Source: an uncultured Acetatifactor sp.
GTDB lineage: Bacteria > Bacillota > Clostridia > Lachnospirales > Lachnospiraceae
Assembly (NCBI GenBank): GCA_947629645.1
Contig: CANREV010000008.1
Span: 1-64,000 of the forward strand
DNA: 64,000 bases
Direction: 5' to 3'
This document shows positions 39,683 to 49,841 of the stretch, piece after piece (position 1 is the stretch's first letter; every line of letters starts with the position of its first letter). A program made the translations under genes and the position numbers. The notes under the pieces are model-generated. The model ran no database searches. It had not been told where the DNA came from and worked only from the letters and a program-made list of their open reading frames with translations.

Positions 39683-40873
39683 ATGCCTAATTTACGAGAA
39701 TTGGAAAATGCCATGCCTGTGGCGCCTTTAAAAATAGTCGCCCTGCCTTCCGCGGCCAGGATGGGAGTCAGGATTAACAATTATCTGGTAGAATTTCGTA
39801 AGAACGTACACAACGATAAGGTAAAGAAAGATCCGGCATTCCACGGTTATATCGAAAGCAATTATCTGGTGGACTTTTCCACTCCCCGCTTTGGTTCCGG
39901 TGAGGCAAAAGCGATCTTCAAAGAATCTATCCGCGGCAAAGATCTTTTTTTACTGACGGATGTCTGCAATCACAGCATTACTTATGAGATGAACGGCTAC
40001 ACAAATCACATGTCGCCGGACGACCACTATCAGGATTTAAAGCGGGTGATCGCCGCCTGCAACGGCAAAGCGCACCGTATCAACGTGATCATGCCTTTCC
40101 TTTATGAGGGCAGACAGCACAAAAGGAGCGGCAGGGAATCTTTAGACTGCGCCTATGCATTGGAAGAACTGCGGGATATGGGGATCAGCAATTTTATCAC
40201 TTTTGACGCCCACGATCCCAGAGTGCAGAACGCCGCGCCGCTGAACGGTTTTGACAATTTTACCCCTCCCTATCAGTTCATCAAAGCGCTGTTAAACTCC
40301 GAAGAAGACCTGATCGTGGACAAGCAGCATCTCATTGTCATCAGTCCCGATGAGGGGGCTCTCGACCGCGCTATATACTTTTCTTCCGTCCTGGGCGTGG
40401 ATACCGGTATGTTTTACAAAAGAAGAGATTATTCCACCATCATCAACGGCAAAAACCCTATCGTTGCCCACGAATTCCTTGGCGACAATATCGACGGCAA
40501 AGACGTTATCATTATTGACGATATGATCTCTTCCGGCGGCAGTATGCTGGACACCGCAAAGCAGCTTAAGAAAATGAATGCACGCCGAGTATTCATCTGC
40601 TGTACTTTCGGGCTTTTTACCGATGGTCTGCAGGCTTTTGACAAGGCATACGAGCAGGGGTACTTCGACAAGGTCGTTACCACGGACCTGACTTACCTTC
40701 CCCCCGAACTTTACCGCAAACCTTACTTTATCGAAGCGGATATGAGCAAATTCATCGCCTCTTTGATCGATTTTATGAACCACGACATCTCCCTCACCAA
40801 CACTCTTGCTACCACGGAGAAAATTCAGGATATCGTAAAAGCATACAATCAAAGAACCGATGTGACGTTTTGA
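39683..40873 (+). CDS. prs: Ribose-phosphate pyrophosphokinase-family protein
   Basis: VIIIDDMISSGGSMLDTAKQLKKMNARRVFICCTFGLF PRPP-binding motif. Confidence 0.88.
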   Translation: MPNLRELENAMPVAPLKIVALPSAARMGVRINNYLVEFRKNVHNDKVKKDPAFHGYIESNYLVDFSTPRFGSGEAKAIFKESIRGKDLFLLTDVCNHSITYEMNGYTNHMSPDDHYQDLKRVIAACNGKAHRINVIMPFLYEGRQHKRSGRESLDCAYALEELRDMGISNFITFDAHDPRVQNAAPLNGFDNFTPPYQFIKALLNSEEDLIVDKQHLIVISPDEGALDRAIYFSSVLGVDTGMFYKRRDYSTIINGKNPIVAHEFLGDNIDGKDVIIIDDMISSGGSMLDTAKQLKKMNARRVFICCTFGLFTDGLQAFDKAYEQGYFDKVVTTDLTYLPPELYRKPYFIEADMSKFIASLIDFMNHDISLTNTLATTEKIQDIVKAYNQRTDVTF

Positions 40874-43605
40874 TCAACGGGTTCCCTGTACTCAGGGAAC
40901 TCCATCACGATCTTGAACAGATCGCCGTCCAAAAAAATCTGAAAACTGCCGCCCTGAACCTGTACCAGGCTCTGCGCGATAGACAGTCCCAGTCCCGACC
41001 CTTCTGTAGATCTGGAGGAATCTCCCCTGCTAAAACGTTCCGTCAGCTCTTCCGGCCGGATATTCATCTGCTGTCTGGATATATTCTTGACAGACACCTC
41101 CACAGTGCCTTCCTCCCCTGCCGTCAGATCCACATAAACGCGCGTACCTTCCATAGCATACTTACAGATATTGTTAAACAGGTTTTCCATCACCCGCCAC
41201 ATTCTGCGGCTGTCCGCATAGATATAAGCCGATACGCCATTCTCCCCAAAGATGACCTGCAGGCTTTTTTCCTCCAGCTTTTCAGAAAATTCCCCGATAC
41301 TCTGATTTATCAGCTCCGTAAGATTTAATTTTTCCCGATTCAGCACGATATTTCCCGATGAGATCTTGGATGCTTCCACCAGATCATCTGTCAGTTGTTT
41401 TAATCGGTTTGCTTTGCTGTCCAGGATGTCGATATAGCTCTTTGCAGGTTCCGTTTCTATTTTCAGACGCTTCAAAAGGTCCACATAGTTGATGATGGAA
41501 GTGAGAGGTGTCTTGATATCGTGAGAGACGTTAGTGATCAGATCCGTCTTTAACTGCTCATCCTTCATGCTTGTTTTCACAGCCTTACGTATTCCCTCAC
41601 CGATATTATTTACCGCATCCGCCATCTCTTTGCTGGAACCGTGAAGATTTTCCGTAGCAAGCTTAAACTCCACCTCGCCATCGCGGATCTTGTTGATTCC
41701 ATCGACAATCTCCGTCTGTTCCGCGCTCCGCTTGAACAACAGCATTCCCACTACCCCGTCAAAAATCACCACTCCGGACAAAATCAGCAAAACCAGCAAC
41801 GCCTCATACCGCAGATTGTAGATCGCAACCGCGCCGATCAGGTTGACCAATAGAAACATATTGTAGGGCAGCAATGTGCTGATAACGGAACTTCTGTTGC
41901 GGAATACAAAAACTACCGTATTGTGAACCATAACACAGAACCTGTGCAGGAAACTGTCGGACCACAGATTGCCATACCTTACTCTGCGAACCAGACTGTA
42001 CCAGACCAGGCTGACAGCTACGCTGACATAAACGCCATATAGCGCAAAGGCGCCGTAGCGGTAAAGCCGTGTGAGCTGGATCCCCCATATTTCGGAAGGA
42101 ATAACGCCGGCCTTTCCGGTCATTCCCGAAAGGATCCGGTATCCCCGGTATCCGCCATATCCCAATGCCAGCGAAAAAAGCAGTCCCGCTTCCGTCCATA
42201 TATGGTCAATACGGCTAAGCGCCGGAATCTTCTCTCCTTTCTGGCCCGTCTTAATGCCTGTGGTGGCAGTCAGATAGACGCCAAGGATAATCCAGACAAT
42301 CATCAGGCAGATGATTCCAGCCACGATCCTGCCGGCATTGGGAACAATCCTGTTATAGACCTTTCCCGCATTGTAAAAGGCATCCTCCTTCACTCCGTAA
42401 CTGGTATCGATCCCCAGCCAGATATGGGTAGTGTCGGGATATGCGTAATCGTAAACACTGATATATTCATCGATCTCATCCTCGCTCAGAACGGTGTTTC
42501 CCATAAACGCCAGACTGTCAGGATAATAGATCAGGTATCTTCTATATTCGGAGAAAAACTCTGTCACGGCGTTATCATCCGCGTGCTCCAGCTCAGAAAC
42601 ATTAGTATAAGTGCACATTCCCTCGTCCGTCATCATACGCACCATATACCTGATATTGGTACTGCCTGCTTTATATGCGCTATTGCACAACTGATAGCGC
42701 TGATAATTCAGGGTTAACTGATCAACAGCCTGCTCCACGTTGTTTTGAAGTTTCATATAATCGACCCAGTTATCGGCATAGGACAGCAGCTGCTTCTCTC
42801 CGTCCACCGTCTCATAGCGGCAGTTTAAGAGCGGGAAAAAGACCGAAAGACTTCCATCGTCTTCCCTCGACATAACGATATCATCAATTCCCTGCGTCAT
42901 AATATAGGAAAACACCATATCTTCCAGCTGTTCTTCCGTATATTTTTCAAATTCTTTCTGCAAAAGCTCACTGTCTGCCGCAGCGACAGAACGTTGTTCT
43001 AAAGTCTGGTCAGATTGCTCCATGCCTTCCACAGATATCTGAGGCGCAGGCTGGACGCTCTGAGTTTCCTCCTCATGGTCTACTTTGTGAAAGCCTGTGA
43101 AATAAAGCTGTCCATACTCGTCCAAAGCAAAATTTTCCACATGGATGACATTGCCAAAATAATTGACAAACTCAGACATACTCATGACGCGATTCGTATA
43201 TTCCACGCCGTATTTTCCCCACTTGATAAGATCGTCCAGCTCATAAACAACCGTCAGCGGGCACTGATTATCCTCGCCTGTCTTTGCCGCATACTCCGTC
43301 ACGTCTATACGCTTTGCGGGATCAAAGACGCCATCCGTCTCCAACTGACCTTTCAGCATCACAAGCTGGGTGATATCGGAAACCGCGTTGCGGAACAAGT
43401 CATGAAAAACCTCCGACTCTTCAAACTCCCGGCTGGTTCCAAAGGGAAAAATCTGATAGACCTGTCTGCCGTCAATAGATTCCACTTCAACGTAAGAATT
43501 CAGCATTACCCCCGCTATAGCCAGCAGAATGACTGCCGCAAGAAAATGATGCAGCAGTTGAATGCCGATTCTTTTTAATTTTGCCTTTTTCCCAGTGCTT
43601 ACCAT
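40849..43605 (-). CDS. Membrane sensor histidine kinase
   Basis: LITNVSHDIKTPLTSIINYVDLL H-box, GSGLGLSIAQSLV ATP-binding motif, N-terminal and central TM segments. Confidence 0.92.
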   Translation of the reverse strand: MVSTGKKAKLKRIGIQLLHHFLAAVILLAIAGVMLNSYVEVESIDGRQVYQIFPFGTSREFEESEVFHDLFRNAVSDITQLVMLKGQLETDGVFDPAKRIDVTEYAAKTGEDNQCPLTVVYELDDLIKWGKYGVEYTNRVMSMSEFVNYFGNVIHVENFALDEYGQLYFTGFHKVDHEEETQSVQPAPQISVEGMEQSDQTLEQRSVAAADSELLQKEFEKYTEEQLEDMVFSYIMTQGIDDIVMSREDDGSLSVFFPLLNCRYETVDGEKQLLSYADNWVDYMKLQNNVEQAVDQLTLNYQRYQLCNSAYKAGSTNIRYMVRMMTDEGMCTYTNVSELEHADDNAVTEFFSEYRRYLIYYPDSLAFMGNTVLSEDEIDEYISVYDYAYPDTTHIWLGIDTSYGVKEDAFYNAGKVYNRIVPNAGRIVAGIICLMIVWIILGVYLTATTGIKTGQKGEKIPALSRIDHIWTEAGLLFSLALGYGGYRGYRILSGMTGKAGVIPSEIWGIQLTRLYRYGAFALYGVYVSVAVSLVWYSLVRRVRYGNLWSDSFLHRFCVMVHNTVVFVFRNRSSVISTLLPYNMFLLVNLIGAVAIYNLRYEALLVLLILSGVVIFDGVVGMLLFKRSAEQTEIVDGINKIRDGEVEFKLATENLHGSSKEMADAVNNIGEGIRKAVKTSMKDEQLKTDLITNVSHDIKTPLTSIINYVDLLKRLKIETEPAKSYIDILDSKANRLKQLTDDLVEASKISSGNIVLNREKLNLTELINQSIGEFSEKLEEKSLQVIFGENGVSAYIYADSRRMWRVMENLFNNICKYAMEGTRVYVDLTAGEEGTVEVSVKNISRQQMNIRPEELTERFSRGDSSRSTEGSGLGLSIAQSLVQVQGGSFQIFLDGDLFKIVMEFPEYREPVDQNVTSVL

Positions 43606-43623
43606 TTGCAGACTGTTTCCTTT

Positions 43624-44316
43624 TTATTGTTTATCTATTTTATATCCAACGCCCCAGACTACTTTCAGGTATCTGGGCTCTTTGGGGTTGATCTCAATCT
43701 TTTCCCTGATATGTCTGATATGGACCGCTACTGTGTTATCCGCGCCGATGGCATCCTCGTTCCATATGCTCTCATAAATCTGGTCGATGGAAAAGACCCT
43801 GCCCTGATTTTTCATCAGCAAAAGCAGAATATTATATTCGATAGGCGTCATCTTTACCGGCTCATCGTCTACCGTCACCTGTTTTGTCTCGTCATTGATC
43901 ACCAGTCCCCCCACCTGATAGACTGACTTGCTGTCCGTATTCAGGCTTCCCAGCGAGGTGTAACGCCGCAGATTGGATTTTACCCTTGCCGCCAGCTCTA
44001 ATGGATTAAATGGTTTTGTAATATAGTCATCAGCGCCAATATTCAGCCCGAGAATCTTGTCCGTATCTTCAGACTTGGCGGACAAAATGATGATGGGGAT
44101 ACTGCTGTACTCCCTGATCTTCAAAGTGGCGCGGATGCCATCCAGCTTTGGCATCATGACATCCATAATCAGAAGCTGGATATCCTCTTTTTTCATGATC
44201 TCTATGGCCTGCGCCCCATCGTATGCCTTCAGGATACGATAACCGTCCTGGCTTAAATAGATCTCAATGGCATCCACGATCTCTTTATCATCATCACAAA
44301 CAAGTATATTTGCCAT
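43624..44316 (-). CDS. OmpR/VanR-family response regulator (start set at MANILVCDDD)
   Basis: ILVCDDDKEIVDAIEIYL, LLIMDVMMPKLDG, winged-helix C-terminus. Confidence 0.93.
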   Translation of the reverse strand: MANILVCDDDKEIVDAIEIYLSQDGYRILKAYDGAQAIEIMKKEDIQLLIMDVMMPKLDGIRATLKIREYSSIPIIILSAKSEDTDKILGLNIGADDYITKPFNPLELAARVKSNLRRYTSLGSLNTDSKSVYQVGGLVINDETKQVTVDDEPVKMTPIEYNILLLLMKNQGRVFSIDQIYESIWNEDAIGADNTVAVHIRHIREKIEINPKEPRYLKVVWGVGYKIDKQ

Positions 44317-44437
44317 AACCGCTTTCACTCTCCATCTTAACAATTATTCCGTTTAAAGAGAAACCTTAAAACATACTTTATTGAAACAAATCTTTTTTAA
44401 ATGTTTAAAGGGAATTTTATGAAGAATTCCTTAACAT

Positions 44438-45370
44438 TTATCCTTCCGGTTTCAACAGGAAAAATGCGCCAAAATTACCTCTGCGTCCCCCGCTGGCTCT
44501 GTGGGAAAAAAGATAATCACTGTTATGACAGGTGCAGATATCCGTGACAGAAATGTTCTGTCTTAAGATCCCCGCTTCCTCAAGGATCAACTGATTGGCG
44601 CGCCACAGGTCCAATTGATATTTCCCGCGCTCTCTTCCCTGTTCCAACACCAGTCCGCAATTCTCTCTGCCTTGAAACAGCCTTCTAAACTGCTCAGCCA
44701 CTTCCTCGCTGACTTCATAACATTTCTGACAGATAGACGGCCCCACTGCCGCGATCATTTCTGAAGGCCGGCTCCCGAAAGCTTTTCCCATGGCTTCCAC
44801 CATATGTCCTCCCATACGCTGCACGGTCCCTCTCCAGCCGGAGTGTGCAAGCCCGATAGCGCGATGCACCGGATCCAGCAAAAAGAGCGGCACACAATCC
44901 GCATAGTATGTCACCAGCGCGATCCCGCTTTCATCCGTGATCAGTCCGTCAATATCCTCATAATCTCTCGGCAGCGTAATACCTTTCCCGCAATCCGCGG
45001 CGGTGACGTGACGAATATTTACCGTATGGGTCTGGTGGGAGGCAACCATGTTCTCCGGCCTGCAGCCCAGTATCGCTCCGATCCGGCGGTAATTTTCCTG
45101 CACATGCTCCGGATCATCCCCTCTGGTAAAACTGAGGTTCATGGCAGCATAATCCCCCCGGCTCACGCCTCCAAGGCGAGTGGTGATCAGATGTTTCGTC
45201 AGTCCGCTTTTTTCCAGAGAAGGAAAGGTTAAATATTCCAGTTGCTGCCCGTCCGCTAACCTGATACCATTTTGCCGCAACACTCCGGCGCCATTTCCGC
45301 TCCTTTTGATTTGAAACATTTTTCCTCCATCAACGCTGTCTATACAGCCATGTGCCCCGCATTTTATCAA
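44438..45370 (-). CDS. pgeF: PgeF-type polyphenol oxidase (YfiH) family protein
   Basis: ASHQTHTVNIRHV, TYYADCVPLFLLDP, IGLAHSGWRGTV. Confidence 0.93.
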   Translation of the reverse strand: MIKCGAHGCIDSVDGGKMFQIKRSGNGAGVLRQNGIRLADGQQLEYLTFPSLEKSGLTKHLITTRLGGVSRGDYAAMNLSFTRGDDPEHVQENYRRIGAILGCRPENMVASHQTHTVNIRHVTAADCGKGITLPRDYEDIDGLITDESGIALVTYYADCVPLFLLDPVHRAIGLAHSGWRGTVQRMGGHMVEAMGKAFGSRPSEMIAAVGPSICQKCYEVSEEVAEQFRRLFQGRENCGLVLEQGRERGKYQLDLWRANQLILEEAGILRQNISVTDICTCHNSDYLFSHRASGGRRGNFGAFFLLKPEG

Positions 45371-45727
45371 CTATCGATAATGATGGCAAAATGCATTTTG
45401 AATCCATTCCAGTTCACTCTCCTGAATAGCCACCACATCGTATCTCACAGGACAGTCATCCCCGATGCGGTGCATGCAGCGATAGTGATCCGCCGTTCTG
45501 CAGATCCGGCGCTGTTTACGAATATCAACGGCCTCCGATGCGCTTCCCATCGTTTTTGCGCTGCGATATTTGACTTCCACAAACACCAGATAACCATTAT
45601 GATACCCTACAATATCAATCTCACCCTGTCTGGTGCGGTAATTGCGCGCCACAATGCGCATACCATGAGCCGCAAGGTACTCTGCCGCCTGTTCTTCCCC
45701 GCTGACTCCCGTCTCTCTTTGATTCAA
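45371..45727 (-). CDS. YraN family (UPF0102) nuclease-like protein
   Basis: GEEQAAEYLAAHGMRIVARNYRTRQGEIDIVGYHNGYLVFVEVKYRS. Confidence 0.93.
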   Translation of the reverse strand: MNQRETGVSGEEQAAEYLAAHGMRIVARNYRTRQGEIDIVGYHNGYLVFVEVKYRSAKTMGSASEAVDIRKQRRICRTADHYRCMHRIGDDCPVRYDVVAIQESELEWIQNAFCHHYR

Positions 45728-45731
45728 TAAA

Positions 45732-46031
45732 CTACCTCTTGATCTTACTCTTTAATTTATCCATAGAATCCACAAAAACCAAAATCTCCGCCACCACCTC
45801 ATACAGTTCCGGAGGTATCATTTCTCCGATATCCAATCTGGACAATGTTTCCGCCAGCTTGTCATCCCTGTGAACAGGCACGTTGCTTTCCTGAGCCCTC
45901 TCGATAATTCTCTCCGCCAGCGCGCCCCGGCCGCTGGCGATCACTCTGGGAGCGTCTTCCTCAGGATTATATTCCAGCGCTATCGCCTGTTTTATTTTTT
46001 CCTGTTTCTCATCCTGACCTGCCATTGCCAT
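45732..46031 (-). CDS. Orphan FlhB C-terminal-domain protein (YlqH-like)
   Basis: ALEYNPEEDAPRVIASGRGALAERIIERAQESNVPVHRDDKLAETLSRLDIGEMIPPELYEVVAEILVFV; no NPTH cleavage motif. Confidence 0.85.
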   Translation of the reverse strand: MAMAGQDEKQEKIKQAIALEYNPEEDAPRVIASGRGALAERIIERAQESNVPVHRDDKLAETLSRLDIGEMIPPELYEVVAEILVFVDSMDKLKSKIKR

Positions 46032-46045
46032 ACCACCTTATTTCA

Positions 46046-47857
46046 TCACGTTCTCACGTCAAACGCATATTGGGATAAAGCCACGCCTTTCTCCTTTTCT
46101 AAAAGCGGAGCCAATCCGCCGTTTGACGTACTTAGATCTTTTTCCCCTCTTGTCTCCATGGAGAAGCTTATGTCATATCCCCTTTTTTGCAGCCGGCTTG
46201 TAAGCAGATCCATGTGGGCTTCCAAAAAATCAAGCATCTCGTCATCGCACACATAGAATTTAGTGTTGACTTTATTATTCTGCATCGCCACATACACATC
46301 TACCGGCCCAAGATGTTCCATATCCAAATGAAGCAGGGCGCTGACTTTTCCATCTTTCTCCGCAAGATTTCTCTTATTGGTATAGACATAAAGATCCCCC
46401 TGCGCCCGGCCCTGCTGTAAACGAAGAGGCAGTTGGATATAAGTATACGTCTGATTGATCTGATGTAAGAAATCCACATTTTGAGACAAATTGGAGACAG
46501 CTTTGTATGCTTCGCTTCCATTCTGGCCCGCATTCTCCATAGTCTGCCTCAATCCCTTCAGCTGGCTTTCCAGTCGCCTGTAAAAGGATTCCACTTTATC
46601 AGGTTCGGCCACATCCTGCGGCCGGAGACTCCAGGCTTCACGCAGCGTATTTCCGGGCATCTCCCTGAATTCTTTCCGGGAAAGTAAAAGCCTTGTCACA
46701 TCACGCCCTTCAGATCCCCTCTCAGCCGCCTGTTCCAAAAGCCGTGACAGCACGGAGTAAACCCCCTCTCCTTTCGTCTCGCCGTTTTCAAACTGAAGAA
46801 TCTGCCTTGAAAGCTGTTCCGTTTCCTGAGAAGACAGCTCTGACAGAGACAGCGCCTGATGCAAAGTCTGCGCCAAAGACTCCCTGAGCTGCTTAGGGAT
46901 CTCGGGCATCTGCGTCTGTTCCGCCAAAGGCCGGGATACATCGGATACCGCATTCTCCGCCTGCTTTGGCTGATTGCCCTGCTCTAAAACCTCTTTCATC
47001 AGTATTGCTTCGTCCAAAACATGATCCGCGGAAAAACTCCCTTCTAAAATTTCCCCGCCGGATACATTCCCTGCCAGAGTTTCCCCCCGGAAAGCTTCTT
47101 CTGTCAGGGTTTCCTCTCCTGATGGGATCTCCTGGCTCAAAATTTCCTGATCCAAAACCGCCTGACCGGCCAGCTGCAAAAGTTCCCGGTACATCCCGGA
47201 CGCGCCTTCCAAATCTCCCTTTGCGACCAGCGCATCCAGCATATCGGGGATAAGGTCCATTACCGTCTCTATGCCCTGCGCAAGCTGATAATTTAAATTG
47301 CGGTACGCGATCATCTGATTGACATTTTCCTCATTCACCGAAAGGCCGAGTTTGTGGAGATTGATGATATCCGAAATCTCAGCATCCGGAAAAGCGTTAA
47401 TCTCCCGATACAGCTGCTGGATAGAACTTTTGTCAATAGGCAATCCCGCCTCCATCATCTGCTCCGTCATGGCAACGGAAGTCTCATTGGCAGAGATTCC
47501 CGCCATATCCAACGCTTTTAACACATTCACATCCGTGGCTACATTGGCGAACAGAGGGCTCAGGGTGAGGGAACTGCCGTTATTTTTAACCTCGAAGGTC
47601 ATATTCTTTCCAACTTCAATATTCAGATTCTGATCCAGCTTGGCATTCAGCACAAAATCATCTGCCAGCCGGATCTGAATATCTCCGCCATGTCGGGACA
47701 GGATTTCTCCCTGAAACGTCTGCCCCGGCACCAAGGATCTGATCTGACGGTTAAAAGCGGCCGCGCGGGAAGGCGAAAGGGAACCTGTCTTCTGATTTCT
47801 GCCAATGTCCTCACTCTTTGATTTCCCCGTAAAAATATCCGATAATCTCATTGACAT
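46046..47857 (-). CDS. YlqG-like protein with FliK-like C-terminus
   Basis: 603 aa between rnhB and the FlhB-like gene; GPVDVYVAMQNNKVNTKFYVCDDEMLDFLEAHMDLLTSRLQKRGYDISFS resembles FliK/hook-length C-termini. Confidence 0.65.
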   Translation of the reverse strand: MSMRLSDIFTGKSKSEDIGRNQKTGSLSPSRAAAFNRQIRSLVPGQTFQGEILSRHGGDIQIRLADDFVLNAKLDQNLNIEVGKNMTFEVKNNGSSLTLSPLFANVATDVNVLKALDMAGISANETSVAMTEQMMEAGLPIDKSSIQQLYREINAFPDAEISDIINLHKLGLSVNEENVNQMIAYRNLNYQLAQGIETVMDLIPDMLDALVAKGDLEGASGMYRELLQLAGQAVLDQEILSQEIPSGEETLTEEAFRGETLAGNVSGGEILEGSFSADHVLDEAILMKEVLEQGNQPKQAENAVSDVSRPLAEQTQMPEIPKQLRESLAQTLHQALSLSELSSQETEQLSRQILQFENGETKGEGVYSVLSRLLEQAAERGSEGRDVTRLLLSRKEFREMPGNTLREAWSLRPQDVAEPDKVESFYRRLESQLKGLRQTMENAGQNGSEAYKAVSNLSQNVDFLHQINQTYTYIQLPLRLQQGRAQGDLYVYTNKRNLAEKDGKVSALLHLDMEHLGPVDVYVAMQNNKVNTKFYVCDDEMLDFLEAHMDLLTSRLQKRGYDISFSMETRGEKDLSTSNGGLAPLLEKEKGVALSQYAFDVRT

Positions 47858-48621
47858 TAAACTCCAAAATTTTTGATAAAACTTCTGCGGTGTATAGGCG
47901 AAGGGCCATACTTTTTTAACGCTGCAATATGGGCCGCACTGCCATATCCCTTGTTATCCGCAAAACCATATTCCGGAAATACTTTGTCGTATTCCACCAT
48001 CAGGCGATCCCTGGTTACTTTGGCAATGATACTGGCTGCACCGATAGAAATGCTCTTGGCGTCTCCCTTGATGATAGGGATCTGAGGAATCGCCACCGCG
48101 GGGATCGTCACGGCATCGTTCAACAGAATATCCGGCCGGGGATCCAGTTTCCCGACAGCCTCTCTCATTGCCTCATATGTGGCCTGAAGGATATTGATCT
48201 CATCGATCCTCTCCGGTGTCGCGTAACCCACGGCACATGATACGGCCTGCTCCAGAATCACGCCGTAAAGCTCCTCTCTCTTTTTTTCGGATAGTTGCTT
48301 GGAATCATTTATATAAAGGATCCGGCAATCTTTAGGCAGGATCACTGCGCCGGCAACCACCGGTCCCGCCAGAGGGCCCCTGCCCGCTTCATCAATGCCA
48401 CAGATCAATTTATAATCCCCATATTTCTCCTCATAGAACCGAAGCCTTTCGATCCGCTGCTTTTCCTTCTCCAGGGCGGCAATCTTTTTCCCGGCCGTCT
48501 CCACCAGTCTTTGTACTCCCGTCCTCTCATCACCCTGATACGCTGCTATAAATTCAGGCAGCTCATCCACGGAAGCTGCCTGTAACTGCTTTTTGATCTC
48601 CACTATACTTTTCATATGCAT
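47857..48621 (-). CDS. rnhB: Ribonuclease HII (start set near MHMKSIVEIK; the ORF track extends to 48822)
   Basis: LICGIDEAGRGPLAGPVVAGAVILP; FADNKGYGSAAHIAALKKYGPSPIHRRSF. Confidence 0.95.
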   Translation of the reverse strand: MHMKSIVEIKKQLQAASVDELPEFIAAYQGDERTGVQRLVETAGKKIAALEKEKQRIERLRFYEEKYGDYKLICGIDEAGRGPLAGPVVAGAVILPKDCRILYINDSKQLSEKKREELYGVILEQAVSCAVGYATPERIDEINILQATYEAMREAVGKLDPRPDILLNDAVTIPAVAIPQIPIIKGDAKSISIGAASIIAKVTRDRLMVEYDKVFPEYGFADNKGYGSAAHIAALKKYGPSPIHRRSFIKNFGV

Positions 48622-48646
48622 CCTCCATACGCCCTCACCCGCAAAG

Positions 48647-49225
48647 CTATTTGACAAACCCCATACTCTGCTCCTGACACTTTGCCCGAAACCATACTTT
48701 TCCCAAAATGTCATTTTCATTGACAGGGCCGATATTGGCGGAACGACTATCCTCACTGTTTCCCGGATTATCGCCGATGCAGAAATACTGACCGCTCTCC
48801 AGCGTAAATTCATTTTCAGCAATTCCGGCTTCTAACAGTTTTACCGTAACCCAGGGACTTTGAATACCGTTTACATACATTACGCCGTCTTTCACTACCA
48901 GATGATCCCCCGGCACCGCGATGACCCGCTTGATGTAATAGTGGGAATTCTCGTTTCCGTTCGGCAAAAATACTACTACATCCCCTGCCTTAGGGGAGGA
49001 CAAAAGATAGAGGAAACGGTTCACATATACTTTTTGTCCATTATACAGCGCAGGCTCCATCGATACTCCCACAACATTAGTCGTCATGCCCAGAAAATAA
49101 TCCAATACCACAGCGATAAAAATTGCGGCGAGGATTCCAAAGAGCCAGTTGAGCACTTCTCTGACAGCTGCGGAACTAATCTTTTTCTTCTTTTTATAAA
49201 AACTTAATCCCTTTCTCCTTGACAT
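48647..49225 (-). CDS. lepB: Type I signal peptidase (copy 1)
   Basis: GVSMEPALYNGQKVYVNR and YYIKRVIAVPGDHLVVKDG; IGDNPGNSEDSR. Confidence 0.92.
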   Translation of the reverse strand: MSRRKGLSFYKKKKKISSAAVREVLNWLFGILAAIFIAVVLDYFLGMTTNVVGVSMEPALYNGQKVYVNRFLYLLSSPKAGDVVVFLPNGNENSHYYIKRVIAVPGDHLVVKDGVMYVNGIQSPWVTVKLLEAGIAENEFTLESGQYFCIGDNPGNSEDSRSANIGPVNENDILGKVWFRAKCQEQSMGFVK

Positions 49226-49295
49226 TTCACATTTCCCACAAATTACACTGTCCCGCAGACCCTATTACACACAACTGCAAACGCCTGGGACCTTT

Positions 49296-49841
49296 TCACT
49301 GATGTTTCAGGATGCCGACCTTGGACAATGGCCAGATACGGAGCCATGCCCGTCCTATAATATCTTTCCTGTGAATATTCCCCACAATTTCCATTCTGCT
49401 ATCGCTGCTGTTATTCCTGTTGTCTCCCATGACGAAATATTCATCCTCCCCCAGTTGGATCGGATCGATGGCAATTCCGATATGTTCCGGCTTTATGACC
49501 TCTCTGCCGTAGCTCTCCGTCAGAGCTTCCCCATCGATGTAAATGGTTCCGTCCTCACCGATCTGCACCGTTTCTCCCGGCATCCCAATGATCCTTTTTA
49601 TGTAATAAGTATTCTCCTGATACTGAAAAGGAAATACGATGATGTCAAACCGCTGCGGATCCTCGAAACGATAAGTGATCTTATCCACGATCAGATTATC
49701 CCCATCGCTTAACGTGGTCTCCATGGAAGCCCCGTCCACCTGCGTCCGCTGCCCCACAAAATTAATCAGCACATAAGTGATACACAGAACGGCCAACAGG
49801 TATAATAAAGTATTTATGATTTCTTTCATGACTTTATTCAT
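49296..49841 (-). CDS. lepB: Type I signal peptidase (copy 2; start set at MNKVMKEI, ATGA overlap with rbgA)
   Basis: GASMETTLSDGDNLIVDK, YYIKRIIGMPGETVQIG, MGDNRNNSSDSR. Confidence 0.92.
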   Translation of the reverse strand: MNKVMKEIINTLLYLLAVLCITYVLINFVGQRTQVDGASMETTLSDGDNLIVDKITYRFEDPQRFDIIVFPFQYQENTYYIKRIIGMPGETVQIGEDGTIYIDGEALTESYGREVIKPEHIGIAIDPIQLGEDEYFVMGDNRNNSSDSRMEIVGNIHRKDIIGRAWLRIWPLSKVGILKHQ

